Assembly: GCF_000159315.1 (NCBI RefSeq)
Contig: NZ_GG669994.1
Coordinates: forward strand, 36,082-77,055
Direction: 5' to 3'
Length of the DNA stretch: 40,974 bases
Source of the DNA: Lentilactobacillus hilgardii DSM 20176 = ATCC 8290
Lineage (GTDB): Bacteria > Bacillota > Bacilli > Lactobacillales > Lactobacillaceae
The notes beneath the pieces are model-generated. The model ran no database searches. It was not told the DNA's origin and saw only the letters and a program-made list of their open reading frames with translations. The first letter of the stretch is position 1. Every line of letters starts with the position of its first letter. A program made the position numbers and the translations under genes. Below, piece by piece: positions 33,346 through 40,974 of this stretch.

Positions 33346-34971
33346 ATGATTACAATTTCAGAAATGGGATTACAACTCTCAGGTAAAAAACTATATGAAA
33401 ATGTGAATTTAAAATTTACACCGGGTAACTGTTATGGCGTTATTGGTGCAAATGGTGCGGGTAAATCCACTTTTCTCAAATTATTGGAAGGTAAATTAAC
33501 GCCCACTACCGGCAACGTTCACGTTGATAAAAATGAACGAATCTCAAGCTTGAGCCAGGACCATTACGGATTTGAAGATCAGACGGTCATGCAGACGGTG
33601 ATTCAGGGATATAAGCATCTTTATGATGTGATGCAGGAAAAGGATGCTCTGTATGCCAAAGCTGATTTTTCCGATGAGGACGGCATTAAAGCGGCCAATT
33701 TGGAGGCTGAATTTGCTGAAATGGATGGTTGGAATGCTGAAGCTGATGCGTCACAGCTACTGCAGTCTTTGGAAATTCCGGAAGACCTTCATGAACAATT
33801 AATGAGTGAATTGACGGAAGGCCAAAAAGTGAAGGTATTGTTGGCGCGGGCGTTGTTTGGCGAACCGGATATTTTATTATTGGATGAGCCAACCAACGGA
33901 TTGGACGTTTATACGATTGAATGGCTGGAAAACTTTCTGGCTGATTATCCAAAGATTACAATTATCGTTTCTCATGACCGTCATTTCTTAAACCAAACGT
34001 GTACGATGATGTGTGATGTTGACTTTGGAGAAATCAGAATGTACGTTGGCAACTATGACTTTTGGCTTCAGTCCAGCCAATTAGCTGCTAAGATGAAAAC
34101 GGACTTTAATACCAAGAAGGCTGAAAAGGTCAAAGAGCTTCAGGAATTTATCGCCAGATTTAGTGCAAATGCTTCCAAATCAAAACAAGCTACTTCCAGA
34201 AAGAAGCAGCTTGAAAAGATCACACTTGACGATATTAAACCGTCGTCAAGAAAATATCCGTTCATTAATTTCGAGGAAGAGCGCCCATTGGGAAATGATT
34301 TGCTGAGAGTGGATAAAATTTCGAAGACAATCGACGGGGTTAAGATTTTGGACGATGTGACGTTTACGTTGCGTCCCGGTGATAAGACTGCAATTGTGAG
34401 TCGAAATGATTTGGCAACGACCACATTGATGCAGATCTTAGCCGGAAAAAGTCAGCCTGACGCCGGTGAGTTTACTTGGGGTCAAACAGTTAAAATGTCT
34501 TCCATGCCAAAGGACTTTGCTTCAGAATTTAATAACAATGATTTACGAATTATTGACTGGCTGCGTCAATATGCGCCTAAGGGAAGCGATGATGATGCTT
34601 TTCTTCGTCAATTCTTGGGAAGAATGCTGTTCTCCGGGGATGACGTTGATAAAAAGGTTAAAGTCCTTTCCGGTGGTGAGAAAGTACGTTGCATGTTGTC
34701 CAAGATGATGTTGGAAAAGGGAAATACCCTGTTAATGGACGACCCGACAAATCATTTGGATTTGGAATCAATTACCTCACTGAATGAGGGCTTGGTTGGC
34801 TTCCCGGGATCCATTATCTTTACGTCACATGATCACGAATTCATTCAGACAATTGCTAATCATATTATCGAAGTCTCGAATAACGGGATCATTGATAAGG
34901 CTGACACAACGTATGATGAGTTTATCAATCATCCGGATGTTCAAAAAAAGTTGGCTGATCTGTACGATTGA
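33346..34971 (+). CDS. ABC-F family ATPase
   Basis: A 541-residue twin-ATPase ABC-F protein without membrane helices, of the YkpA/YbiT type. Members bind the ribosome and act in translation or antibiotic protection. NBD1: GANGAGKST, signature LTEGQKVKVLLARALF, Walker B ILLLDEPTNGLD. A charged linker is at about 250-300. NBD2: signature LSGGEKVRCML and Walker B TLLMDDPTNHLD, but the Walker A position reads VSRNDLATTTL, without the usual G-x4-GK-[ST]. The ATG at 33346 is preceded by GAGGAAAAG. It is a single gene. Confidence 0.92.
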   Translation: MITISEMGLQLSGKKLYENVNLKFTPGNCYGVIGANGAGKSTFLKLLEGKLTPTTGNVHVDKNERISSLSQDHYGFEDQTVMQTVIQGYKHLYDVMQEKDALYAKADFSDEDGIKAANLEAEFAEMDGWNAEADASQLLQSLEIPEDLHEQLMSELTEGQKVKVLLARALFGEPDILLLDEPTNGLDVYTIEWLENFLADYPKITIIVSHDRHFLNQTCTMMCDVDFGEIRMYVGNYDFWLQSSQLAAKMKTDFNTKKAEKVKELQEFIARFSANASKSKQATSRKKQLEKITLDDIKPSSRKYPFINFEEERPLGNDLLRVDKISKTIDGVKILDDVTFTLRPGDKTAIVSRNDLATTTLMQILAGKSQPDAGEFTWGQTVKMSSMPKDFASEFNNNDLRIIDWLRQYAPKGSDDDAFLRQFLGRMLFSGDDVDKKVKVLSGGEKVRCMLSKMMLEKGNTLLMDDPTNHLDLESITSLNEGLVGFPGSIIFTSHDHEFIQTIANHIIEVSNNGIIDKADTTYDEFINHPDVQKKLADLYD

Positions 34972-35304
34972 AAATTTAATAACTGATTGAAAAACGGAAT
35001 CAAGATGATTTATCATCTTGGTTCTTTTTTGAAAGAGGCCAAAGAAAAATATTGACCAAAGCGTTGAAAAAAGGCCATACGCTTGCCTTTTGATGATTAT
35101 TAACCATTAAGAACAGTGATTAGCTGTTAGCGTTTATAACGATAAAATGTAAACAAGATATTATAAAACTATGTTGGACAAATAATTTCGTAAAGCATAT
35201 TGTTATTATATATTGATAAATAGGTTAATGATAATAAATAGGTGATAAGGCATTTTAACCACGAATCTTTGGTTAATGCCGCAAAAGAGGTTGATGAGAG
35301 ACAA
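34972..35304. other. AT-rich intergenic region before the ABC exporter genes
   Basis: After the ABC-F terminator, 35040-35304 is AT-rich and holds no gene I can support. A longer GTG-initiated form of the next gene from 35242 is possible but encodes a non-family leader. Confidence 0.5.
34996..35030 (+). terminator. Intrinsic terminator after the ABC-F gene
   Basis: GAATCAAGATGA pairs with TCATCTTGGTTC (one G-U) with a 4-base loop, followed by TTTTTT. Confidence 0.88.
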
Positions 35305-36189
35305 ATGGAATTATTAATACAAAATCTGAGCATGAGTTATGGTAAAACAAAGATTTTTTCTGATCTAAACGCGACACTTCACGATGGTGGTTTAATCGGG
35401 CTGCTTGGTCCAAATGGTGCGGGAAAGACAACACTATTGAAGATATTAACCACGTTGCAGAAACCGACCAAGGGAGATGTCTTGATTGATGGGACAAGCA
35501 TGATTGCCCATCCCAATGTAATGAAAAATCTGTTGGGTTACTTGCCTCAGCAGGTTCCGTATTTTCCTAATTTAACGGCAGGTGAATATTTAAACTATAT
35601 CGCTGGGATGAAAGGGATGAAGGCTAAAGAAGCGAGACGAGAGACCGGGTCACTTCTAGAAAGATTGCATTTGGCAGATACAGGTCATAAGCGATTAAAA
35701 GATTTCTCCGGAGGCATGCGACAGCGTGTCGGCATTGCGGCAACTTTGCTGAATGACCCGAAAATCATTATTGCTGATGAGCCATCGACCGGACTTGATC
35801 CTGAGGAACGGGTAACGTTAAGAAATATTTTGGGTGAGTTGGCAAATGATCATTTGGTTTTGCTGTCCACACATATCGTTTCCGATGTGGAAGCGATCGC
35901 TGGGCAAATTTTGTTAATTAAAGAAGGTCATTTCTTATATCAGGGGACACCCAGTGATTTAATAAAACGAAGTATCGGTCATGTTTGGGAGTATCCGGTT
36001 ACCACGGCCGACACTTCTCCGCTGACCGCCAAACAGTTGGAAGAACCAACAAATTCACTGATTCAGCGACCGGACGGCATTCAAATCAGAGAAATTGCGA
36101 AGACGCCTAGGCAGCCACAAGCCCGCCAAGTGTTACCCAGTTTAGAAGAAGCATACTTGGGTGCCCTTAAAGGGGTGATTTCTTTATGA
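35305..36189 (+). CDS. ABC transporter ATP-binding protein
   Basis: A 294-residue ATPase of an ABC-2-type exporter. Walker A GPNGAGKTTL, signature FSGGMRQRVGIA, Walker B KIIIADEPSTGLD and the switch His in LLSTHIVSD are all present. ATG 35305 (MELLIQNLSMSYG) matches the family N-terminus, with a GAGAG site. The last ~80 residues are an accessory domain typical of this group. Its TGA overlaps the permease ATG by four bases, so translation is coupled. Confidence 0.92.
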   Translation: MELLIQNLSMSYGKTKIFSDLNATLHDGGLIGLLGPNGAGKTTLLKILTTLQKPTKGDVLIDGTSMIAHPNVMKNLLGYLPQQVPYFPNLTAGEYLNYIAGMKGMKAKEARRETGSLLERLHLADTGHKRLKDFSGGMRQRVGIAATLLNDPKIIIADEPSTGLDPEERVTLRNILGELANDHLVLLSTHIVSDVEAIAGQILLIKEGHFLYQGTPSDLIKRSIGHVWEYPVTTADTSPLTAKQLEEPTNSLIQRPDGIQIREIAKTPRQPQARQVLPSLEEAYLGALKGVISL

Positions 36190-37712
36190 AAGATAGTTTT
36201 CAGGCTACTTTTCGGGAAAAGTACCGGCGGATGTCGTTTGTCGCGTTATGCATTGCCCTGATCTTTTCGGTCTCACTGATGATTCCCAGAGGATCCGGTG
36301 TGATGCGGGCAATTATTGTCAATCCGGATACATACCAACAAGCCAATAATGCCAGCTGGGCATCGATCAGTGTCAGTTTTATGATGGGATTCTTTTTGCC
36401 GTTAATCGGGGCAACTTTTCTCCGAAATACGATTCGAATGGATCGTGATAGTGGCACGATGACATTGTTTTTAACCACTAAATTTTCAAAGTTGAACTAT
36501 TTCATGGGGAAATTTTTAAGTAATTTATGTCTCATGTTGATTTTCTGGTTAATTATTTTAATCTTTTCACTAATTGGCACCTTACTTAAATTTGGACAGA
36601 CAACCTTTAATCCGGGTCAATTCTTGATGCCGTTTTTGATATTATTACCTGGTTTGATTTTTGTTTCTGCGTTAACAATTTTTACGGAGGTCATCCCGGG
36701 ATTACGCGGTAGACTTGGTACTGCCGGCTTAGTAGCTTTCTTGGTTATTTTGTATGCGGCAGGGGCGAATTATCAGCACACCCCCGGTCATCTCCTGCGT
36801 TTATTCAACTTATCCGGTAGCGGCTACTTAATTACAAATATTAAACAAGCCGTGGTGCAATCCTCCGGGAAGCCGTTAACGTTACTAAAAGTCATTGGCG
36901 CCAGTACCTCAACTCGGTATACGGGCGCGCATAACCTTGTTTTTCCGACGTTGAAGTTAACGGGATTGGATTTTTTGAATATGGGACTGCTTGTATTATT
37001 GGGAATTGGACTGGTCGTGTTAGCCGCCCTGCTTTTAGAGCGTCGACCTATCAGCGCTTATCATATAGGTAGGTGGGAAATGCGGTTACCTGCATTCCGA
37101 TTACCGGCCAAACGGTTACCAGCCATGGAAATGAATGGCATCAAACACTCACAATTCTATATATCGTCCAGATTATTAACAGGTGGCGTTACAAACTATT
37201 GGGTTTTAATCATTATGATTATTTGGTTGTGGAATTGGGGCAGTACGTATAGCGGACTCATTCATTCGGCGTTTCCAATTTTATTTTTAGCGGTTATTCC
37301 GTTATTTGCGGATCTTGGTGCCGGTGGGGTTCAAAACGATGTTTATCAGTGGCTGCGGACGATACCAAATGGTCAAAGACGCCAAACAATCAAGGAGTGT
37401 CTCGCTGGGATCACGTTATCGATTTTCCTTGTGCTCCCCGCTTTGAGTAAGGTACCAGCCTTTATGATGGTGGCATTGTTTATTTGGGCCGTTCAATTAC
37501 CGTTGGCTTGTCAACTTTTAGGTCGCCTAACAGGCAGCAAGCGACCGGTTCAATTAGTGATAGTTCTTTTCTTTTACCTCTATATTAATGGTGCCCCGTT
37601 GCTTCCGTTTGACCAATCCGGTCTGACACTGCCAACAGTCATTTATTTGGTGATTGGTCTGGGATCTTTATCACTGCTGTTTTTTCCAAAAACCTATCCA
37701 ATTAAAAAGTAG
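36186..37712 (+). CDS. ABC-2-type transporter permease
   Basis: A 508-residue integral membrane partner of the preceding ATPase. About 12 hydrophobic helices in two halves are separated by a basic stretch near 295-315. Its ATG overlaps the ATPase stop. Substrate unknown; similar large permeases occur in lactobacillar exporters of unknown cargo. A short repeated phrase, RLPAFRLPAKRLPA, lies in the basic cytoplasmic loop. Confidence 0.85.
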   Translation: MKDSFQATFREKYRRMSFVALCIALIFSVSLMIPRGSGVMRAIIVNPDTYQQANNASWASISVSFMMGFFLPLIGATFLRNTIRMDRDSGTMTLFLTTKFSKLNYFMGKFLSNLCLMLIFWLIILIFSLIGTLLKFGQTTFNPGQFLMPFLILLPGLIFVSALTIFTEVIPGLRGRLGTAGLVAFLVILYAAGANYQHTPGHLLRLFNLSGSGYLITNIKQAVVQSSGKPLTLLKVIGASTSTRYTGAHNLVFPTLKLTGLDFLNMGLLVLLGIGLVVLAALLLERRPISAYHIGRWEMRLPAFRLPAKRLPAMEMNGIKHSQFYISSRLLTGGVTNYWVLIIMIIWLWNWGSTYSGLIHSAFPILFLAVIPLFADLGAGGVQNDVYQWLRTIPNGQRRQTIKECLAGITLSIFLVLPALSKVPAFMMVALFIWAVQLPLACQLLGRLTGSKRPVQLVIVLFFYLYINGAPLLPFDQSGLTLPTVIYLVIGLGSLSLLFFPKTYPIKK

Positions 37713-37732
37713 ACGATAAATTTGATTTTTTA

Positions 37733-37779
37733 TAGTATAAAGCCGACTCATCATTTATTGACGAGTCGGCTTTATACTA
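37733..37779 (+). terminator. Bidirectional terminator with 17-bp perfect stem
   Basis: 37733-37749 is exactly complementary to 37763-37779. It lies between the convergent permease and YjdF genes and overlaps the YjdF stop codon. Confidence 0.92.
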
Positions 37780-38202
37780 ATGTCCCTTATGTTTTTCCTG
37801 ATGTTTCTTGCGTTTCTTTTGGTAAATTAACTGTTTTTGTTGATCCCTGAACATTTTATACTGTTTCTTATGAGCCGCTTTTTTACTTTCACGCTGCTTT
37901 TGCAGTGCCTGTTGGGCTTTTGTTCCAACCCCGGTGGTTCGGATACTTTTATTGGCAAGTCGTGAAAGTCGCTTCGGATTAATCTTTCGAATAAGGGGTA
38001 TTGGCACCTGATCAGACTGAAAGAAATCCAATGACTTCCAACGATGGATTAAAAATTCTTCGATTTGCCGCGATGTTGGCGCTGAGGTACCGAGAATAAC
38101 TTGAGCAATTTGATAGGTCTCTGCAAAATGACATTCAAAAATACCCTTATAAAATGGTGGATCAAAAATAACGGTTAACGTACCACTAACAATATTAGTC
38201 AT
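37777..38202 (-). CDS. yjdF: YjdF-family protein (DUF2992)
   Basis: A 141-residue YjdF protein. The N-terminal GTLTVIFDPPFYKGIFEC is characteristic, followed by PTSRQIEEFLIHRW; the C-terminal 50 residues are very basic (KKAAHKKQYKMFRDQQKQ). In Bacillus subtilis its gene is controlled by the yjdF riboswitch, and a role against azaaromatic compounds is suspected. ATG 38202 follows AAAGGAGGG. A GC-rich leader of about 150 bases upstream probably is the riboswitch. Confidence 0.9.
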   Translation of the reverse strand: MTNIVSGTLTVIFDPPFYKGIFECHFAETYQIAQVILGTSAPTSRQIEEFLIHRWKSLDFFQSDQVPIPLIRKINPKRLSRLANKSIRTTGVGTKAQQALQKQRESKKAAHKKQYKMFRDQQKQLIYQKKRKKHQEKHKGH

Positions 38203-38350
38203 TGTTAGCCCTCCTTTTATTGTGACCATCAGATGGACGACCCAGGAGGGAAGGATACTGACGGTAAGAAAGCTTGCCGCATCCGGACTACCAACCGGAC
38301 TGTGTTTTTTCTGACAATCAAAGAGTAGCATGAACTGAATGTAGACGCAA
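38203..38350 (-). ncRNA. Probable yjdF riboswitch
   Basis: The leader between the YjdF start and about 38350 is GC-rich, non-coding and full of short complementary pieces on the minus strand (for example GTCCGG with CCGGAT, and CCATC with GATGG near the 3' end) ending at the AAAGGAGGG ribosome site. Position and gene identity fit the yjdF motif, reported to bind azaaromatics and to act on translation. I identify it from context and general look, not by alignment. Confidence 0.65.
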
Positions 38351-38375
38351 TTCAAACTTTGTTAGCACAATTAAG

Positions 38376-38404
38376 TTGACAAAATCTTCGCCATGGCGTA
38401 TGTT
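38376..38404 (+). promoter_or_regulatory. Promoter of the T-box transcript
   Basis: TTGACA (38376-38381), exact 17-bp spacer, TATGTT (38399-38404). Transcription would start near 38411, just before the T-box stem I. Confidence 0.75.
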
Positions 38405-38414
38405 TTCATTAACA

Positions 38415-38686
38415 TAAAATTGCGATGAAGAGAAGAGTAGTTAACCGAGTAATTGAGTAAGCGACCGTCAATTGGTGAAAGGGCGGCTTTGAAACGTTAA
38501 CGAAGATGAACTCTGAGCATTAGGTAAGTGGAAGCGATACCTACGTGAGGACACGTTACGATCCCGAACTTACACGACTTAAGTGTGAGTTGTTGAGGCG
38601 ATTATTGTAAAATAATCGTGATAAAGGGTGGTAACACGGAAAGTCCGTCCCTGTATTTTAATGAATACAAGGACGGACTTTTTTTG
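38415..38686 (+). ncRNA. T-box leader, specifier reads AUG (Met)
   Basis: Canonical T-box. Stem I: AGAGT and GTTAAC on the 5' side pair with GTTAAC and ACTCT on the 3' side, leaving the loop GAAGATGA; by position against the known glyQS T-box the specifier is ATG (38506-38508). The distal elements AAGCGACC and GGGCGG follow the usual pattern. The T-box sequence AAAGGGTGGTAACACGG is at 38623-38639; its UGGU bulge pairs with an ACCA end, so the tRNA discriminator is A, as in tRNA-Met. A terminator (38641-38686) completes it. Confidence 0.9.
38641..38686 (+). terminator. T-box attenuator hairpin
   Basis: The arm 38641-38657 pairs with 38664-38680 (one C/A mismatch), followed by TTTTTTT. It forms when the tRNA is charged. 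Confidence 0.9.
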
Positions 38687-38755
38687 TCTTTATCAAAACA
38701 ATAACATCAAACTAAAAATTGATAATAACAATAAAATTTCTGGAGGTTAACGGTA

Positions 38756-39970
38756 ATGAGAAAAGATGAACAACTCCAAATTCTAAAAGACTTAATTAAA
38801 ATCAATACTGAAAATGGCAATGAACTTGAAACGGCTGAATACATTGGCGGTTTGTTCAAGCTTCATCATGTTCCGTACCGTATTGACCGCTTTGATGGTA
38901 ATCGGGCTAACTTGGTTGCCGAGGTTGGTTTGAAAGAGACCGATGAAGTGCTGGGAATTACCGGCCATCAGGATACCGTTAATGTCAGTGACCAAAGGGC
39001 TTGGACCCATGAACCGTTTGCTGCCGAAGTGGTGGGCGATAAGTTGTATGGCCGTGGGGCTGCGGATATGAAAAGTGGCCTGGCAGCTCAAATTATCACC
39101 CTTATCGAATTACATGAACAACGGGCTGTTAAAGGAACATTGAGGTTTATTGCGACTGCAGGCGAAGAATACGGGACACCGGGTGCCAATCGTTTATTGA
39201 AACAAGGTGTGGTTGACGATCTTTCAGCATTGCTTGTTGGTGAAGCGACCGATGGTCAGATTGTTTATGCCCATTCCGGAAGTTTGAATTACCGTATTAA
39301 GAGTTATGGGCAGTCTGCTCATAGTGCGCGGCCAACACAGGGAATTAACGCAATTTCCGGATTACTGCAGTTTGCTGCAGCGGAAGCAACGCTATTTCAA
39401 CAAGCACCGTTGGATTCGATTTTAGGTGCGGTAAAACACAGTATTACAGTCATTGGTGGCGGTGAGCAGGTTAATACAATTCCCGATTATGCGGAATTGT
39501 CAGGGAACGTCCGACCAACGCAAAGTTTTGATAACCAGCAAGTCATTGCATTGATTCAGACTGCCATTTCACAAATCAATCAACAAACGGACTATCATTT
39601 GGAATTTGACCTAATTCATAGTTTTCGTCCGGTTGAAACCACTCCCGATAATCCTTTTGTAAGACTGGTACAACAAGCAGCAGTCGATGCGTTTGTTGAT
39701 CGGGATGTGGCACTGGAAATAACAAATGGTGCAACTGATGCCAGCGTCTTTATCAAGGGAAATCCGACAATGCCGGTTGTTATTCTGGGACCGGATGAAA
39801 AGGTCGTTTCTCATCAAGTTGACGAATACACGACACTAAGTGGCTTTTATCAGGTCATTGCAGCTTATGAAGATGTGGCAGTTAGTTACTTTAAAACAGG
39901 TAGCCGAACAAAACAGTTGGCTGCTGATGTAGTTAGTCCGCAAATTCGTCCCGCAAGGCAGGCTGGATAG
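38756..39970 (+). CDS. M20 metallopeptidase (ArgE/DapE/ACY1 type)
   Basis: A 404-residue zinc amidohydrolase. Metal and catalytic residues are readable: H71 and D73 in ITGHQDTVN, D104 in GRGAADMKSG, E137/E138 in TAGEEYGTPGA, E163 in VGEATDG, and the last His in KVVSHQVDEYT. The lid domain holds the usual HSARPTQGINAI. Typically such proteins deacylate N-acyl amino acids or cut small peptides. The T-box points to methionine or N-acyl-methionine supply. ATG start behind GGAGGT. Confidence 0.92.
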   Translation: MRKDEQLQILKDLIKINTENGNELETAEYIGGLFKLHHVPYRIDRFDGNRANLVAEVGLKETDEVLGITGHQDTVNVSDQRAWTHEPFAAEVVGDKLYGRGAADMKSGLAAQIITLIELHEQRAVKGTLRFIATAGEEYGTPGANRLLKQGVVDDLSALLVGEATDGQIVYAHSGSLNYRIKSYGQSAHSARPTQGINAISGLLQFAAAEATLFQQAPLDSILGAVKHSITVIGGGEQVNTIPDYAELSGNVRPTQSFDNQQVIALIQTAISQINQQTDYHLEFDLIHSFRPVETTPDNPFVRLVQQAAVDAFVDRDVALEITNGATDASVFIKGNPTMPVVILGPDEKVVSHQVDEYTTLSGFYQVIAAYEDVAVSYFKTGSRTKQLAADVVSPQIRPARQAG

Positions 39971-40716
39971 TTGCGTGAGCATCATTTGATTTTAGGACGA
40001 AAAAATATTGATAAACCCACTGGGGACTCTTGGGTCGTACATTAAAATGCTGACGCGTCAGCATTTTCTTTTTGCCAATTTTATGTAGACGCAGGGGTAT
40101 TGAAGACAGTTAGTGATGAGTAGGAGACTTTGGATAACCAGTGACAGGATGTCTCCATGACTATTTAGAAGTGGCTTCTTGTTTCTTTTTCAAAAATTGC
40201 CGTTAGTATTAATAAGGTTCCCAATCCTAAGCTACGATGGCATCAAAATAAATGGTAACTTATTGGTTACTTTAAATACCGGTGAGTAACAAATTGTTAG
40301 TCAGAAATTTGCTGCTCATTTGCGAAACAGTTAAAGTTAGTTACGCTTACTTCCTAATGTGTATAAAAAATGTCGTGAAGTGTCATAAGTTATTAACTTT
40401 TAAACTAGATATCTTTATATTGAAATCATTGGTTGAACAAGTGATTTAAAAATATGGATTATCCGGTTAATGAGTGAAATTTTTTTACAAAGTTTTTGAA
40501 TTAGAAGCTCTATATATGATAAAAGCAAAAAATATAGTTAATTTGTACAATTTGAACTTATATTCCATCATTTTTATTTACAACAATTCATCTTCTTGTA
40601 GGAGTTGGCAATTACATTTCAACAAAAATGTTTGTAGTAGAAATAAACGAAAGTCTGCAAAAAATGACTTTTTAGTGATGAATCACAAAATAAATAATTT
40701 TAAAGGAGAAAAAGCT
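39971..40716. other. AT-rich gene-free stretch at the right edge
   Basis: Apart from the terminator at 40044-40072 I find no gene, RNA or mobile element. GGTAAC (40254-40259) with GTTAC (40265-40269) makes a small inverted repeat. AT content rises clearly after 40,300. Confidence 0.5.
40044..40072 (+). terminator. Intrinsic terminator after the peptidase gene
   Basis: A perfect 24-base palindrome (AAAATGCTGACG and its complement) is followed by CTTTTTG. Confidence 0.88.
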
Positions 40717-40974
40717 ATGGCTGATGCACTTAAAATTGTTTTTCAAATAATTCATAAAACCCCTTTTTGGGTATGGGTCGTTTTGGTGATTTTAATCAAA
40801 CGTGGAACTGCACTGACAGTAGAAAGCCCAGTTTCATTAAAAAGAGCATGTATAATGCCTGCTATTTTCATTGTTTGGGGTTTAAATACTATTATTTACC
40901 AATTTGGTAATCCTAATGTACTATTAAACTTTTATGTAGTTTCTTTAATTCCAGGATTCTTTCTTAGCTATTTA
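40717..40974 (+). CDS. Small membrane protein, partial (runs off the window)
   Basis: Starts at ATG 40717 behind AAAGGAGAAAAAG and stays open for all 86 remaining codons. Hydrophobic segments lie near 12-24, 44-60 and 68-86. The N-terminal HKTPFWVWVVLVILIKRG resembles the DUF6622-like membrane family. The gene is AT-richer than its neighbours, possibly acquired. Function unknown. Confidence 0.7.
   Translation, partial: MADALKIVFQIIHKTPFWVWVVLVILIKRGTALTVESPVSLKRACIMPAIFIVWGLNTIIYQFGNPNVLLNFYVVSLIPGFFLSYL

Noticed and set aside
1-40974. CRISPR arrays, tRNA or rRNA genes, prophage or toxin-antitoxin pairs
   Set aside because: I looked for short regular repeats, cloverleaf ends and typical gene pairs and saw none.

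Overview
This window looks like ordinary chromosome of a heterofermentative lactobacillus (Lactobacillaceae, perhaps near Lentilactobacillus or Secundilactobacillus; the genus is a guess). The basis is moderate AT content, strong AGGAGG-type ribosome binding sites with frequent TTG/GTG starts, CcpA-type cre boxes, a methionine-type T-box, a short decarboxylating 6-phosphogluconate dehydrogenase with acetate kinase, and many families typical of lactobacilli. I see no rRNA, tRNA, CRISPR array, prophage or complete insertion sequence.

Layout. 0-6.5 kb: amidase, RluA-type pseudouridine synthase, universal stress protein, lipoate-protein ligase, a two-gene unit of unknown function, a possible structured RNA, and a quinone-oxidoreductase-like MDR enzyme. 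6.6-13.1 kb: small Fe-S-biogenesis-like protein, an orphan histidine kinase behind a CiaR-like operator, TMEM175-like protein, APC permease, MFS exporter with a small membrane protein, OsmC. 13.1-17.6 kb: two secreted wall hydrolases (NlpC/P60 and GH25) and a YfhO-family membrane protein. 17.8-21.5 kb: gnd, a GntR/FCD regulator and ackA. 21.8-25.5 kb: choloylglycine-hydrolase-family enzyme, YczE-like protein, and an amino-acid ABC importer with only a permease and a binding protein.

25.7-29.7 kb is a decaying sugar locus: galM-like mutarotase, an AraR-type regulator, and a sugar:H+ symporter broken by a stop codon and lacking its C-terminal third. Closely related operator-like 12-mers before the mutarotase and before the transporter suggest one regulon; a 42-bp direct repeat lies before the regulator. 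29.8-40 kb: O-acetyltransferase, aldo/keto reductase, ZIP transporter, histidine phosphatase, ABC-F protein, ABC exporter pair, YjdF protein behind a probable yjdF riboswitch, and an M20 peptidase behind a T-box whose specifier reads as AUG (Met). The right edge is an AT-rich gene-free stretch and the start of a small membrane protein.

The most interesting signals are regulatory: the paired riboswitches at 38.2-38.7 kb, the CiaR-like box before an orphan kinase, the AraR-like operators around a dying transporter, and cre boxes at lplA, ackA, galM and the binding-protein gene. I found no convincing new multi-gene defence or mobile system.
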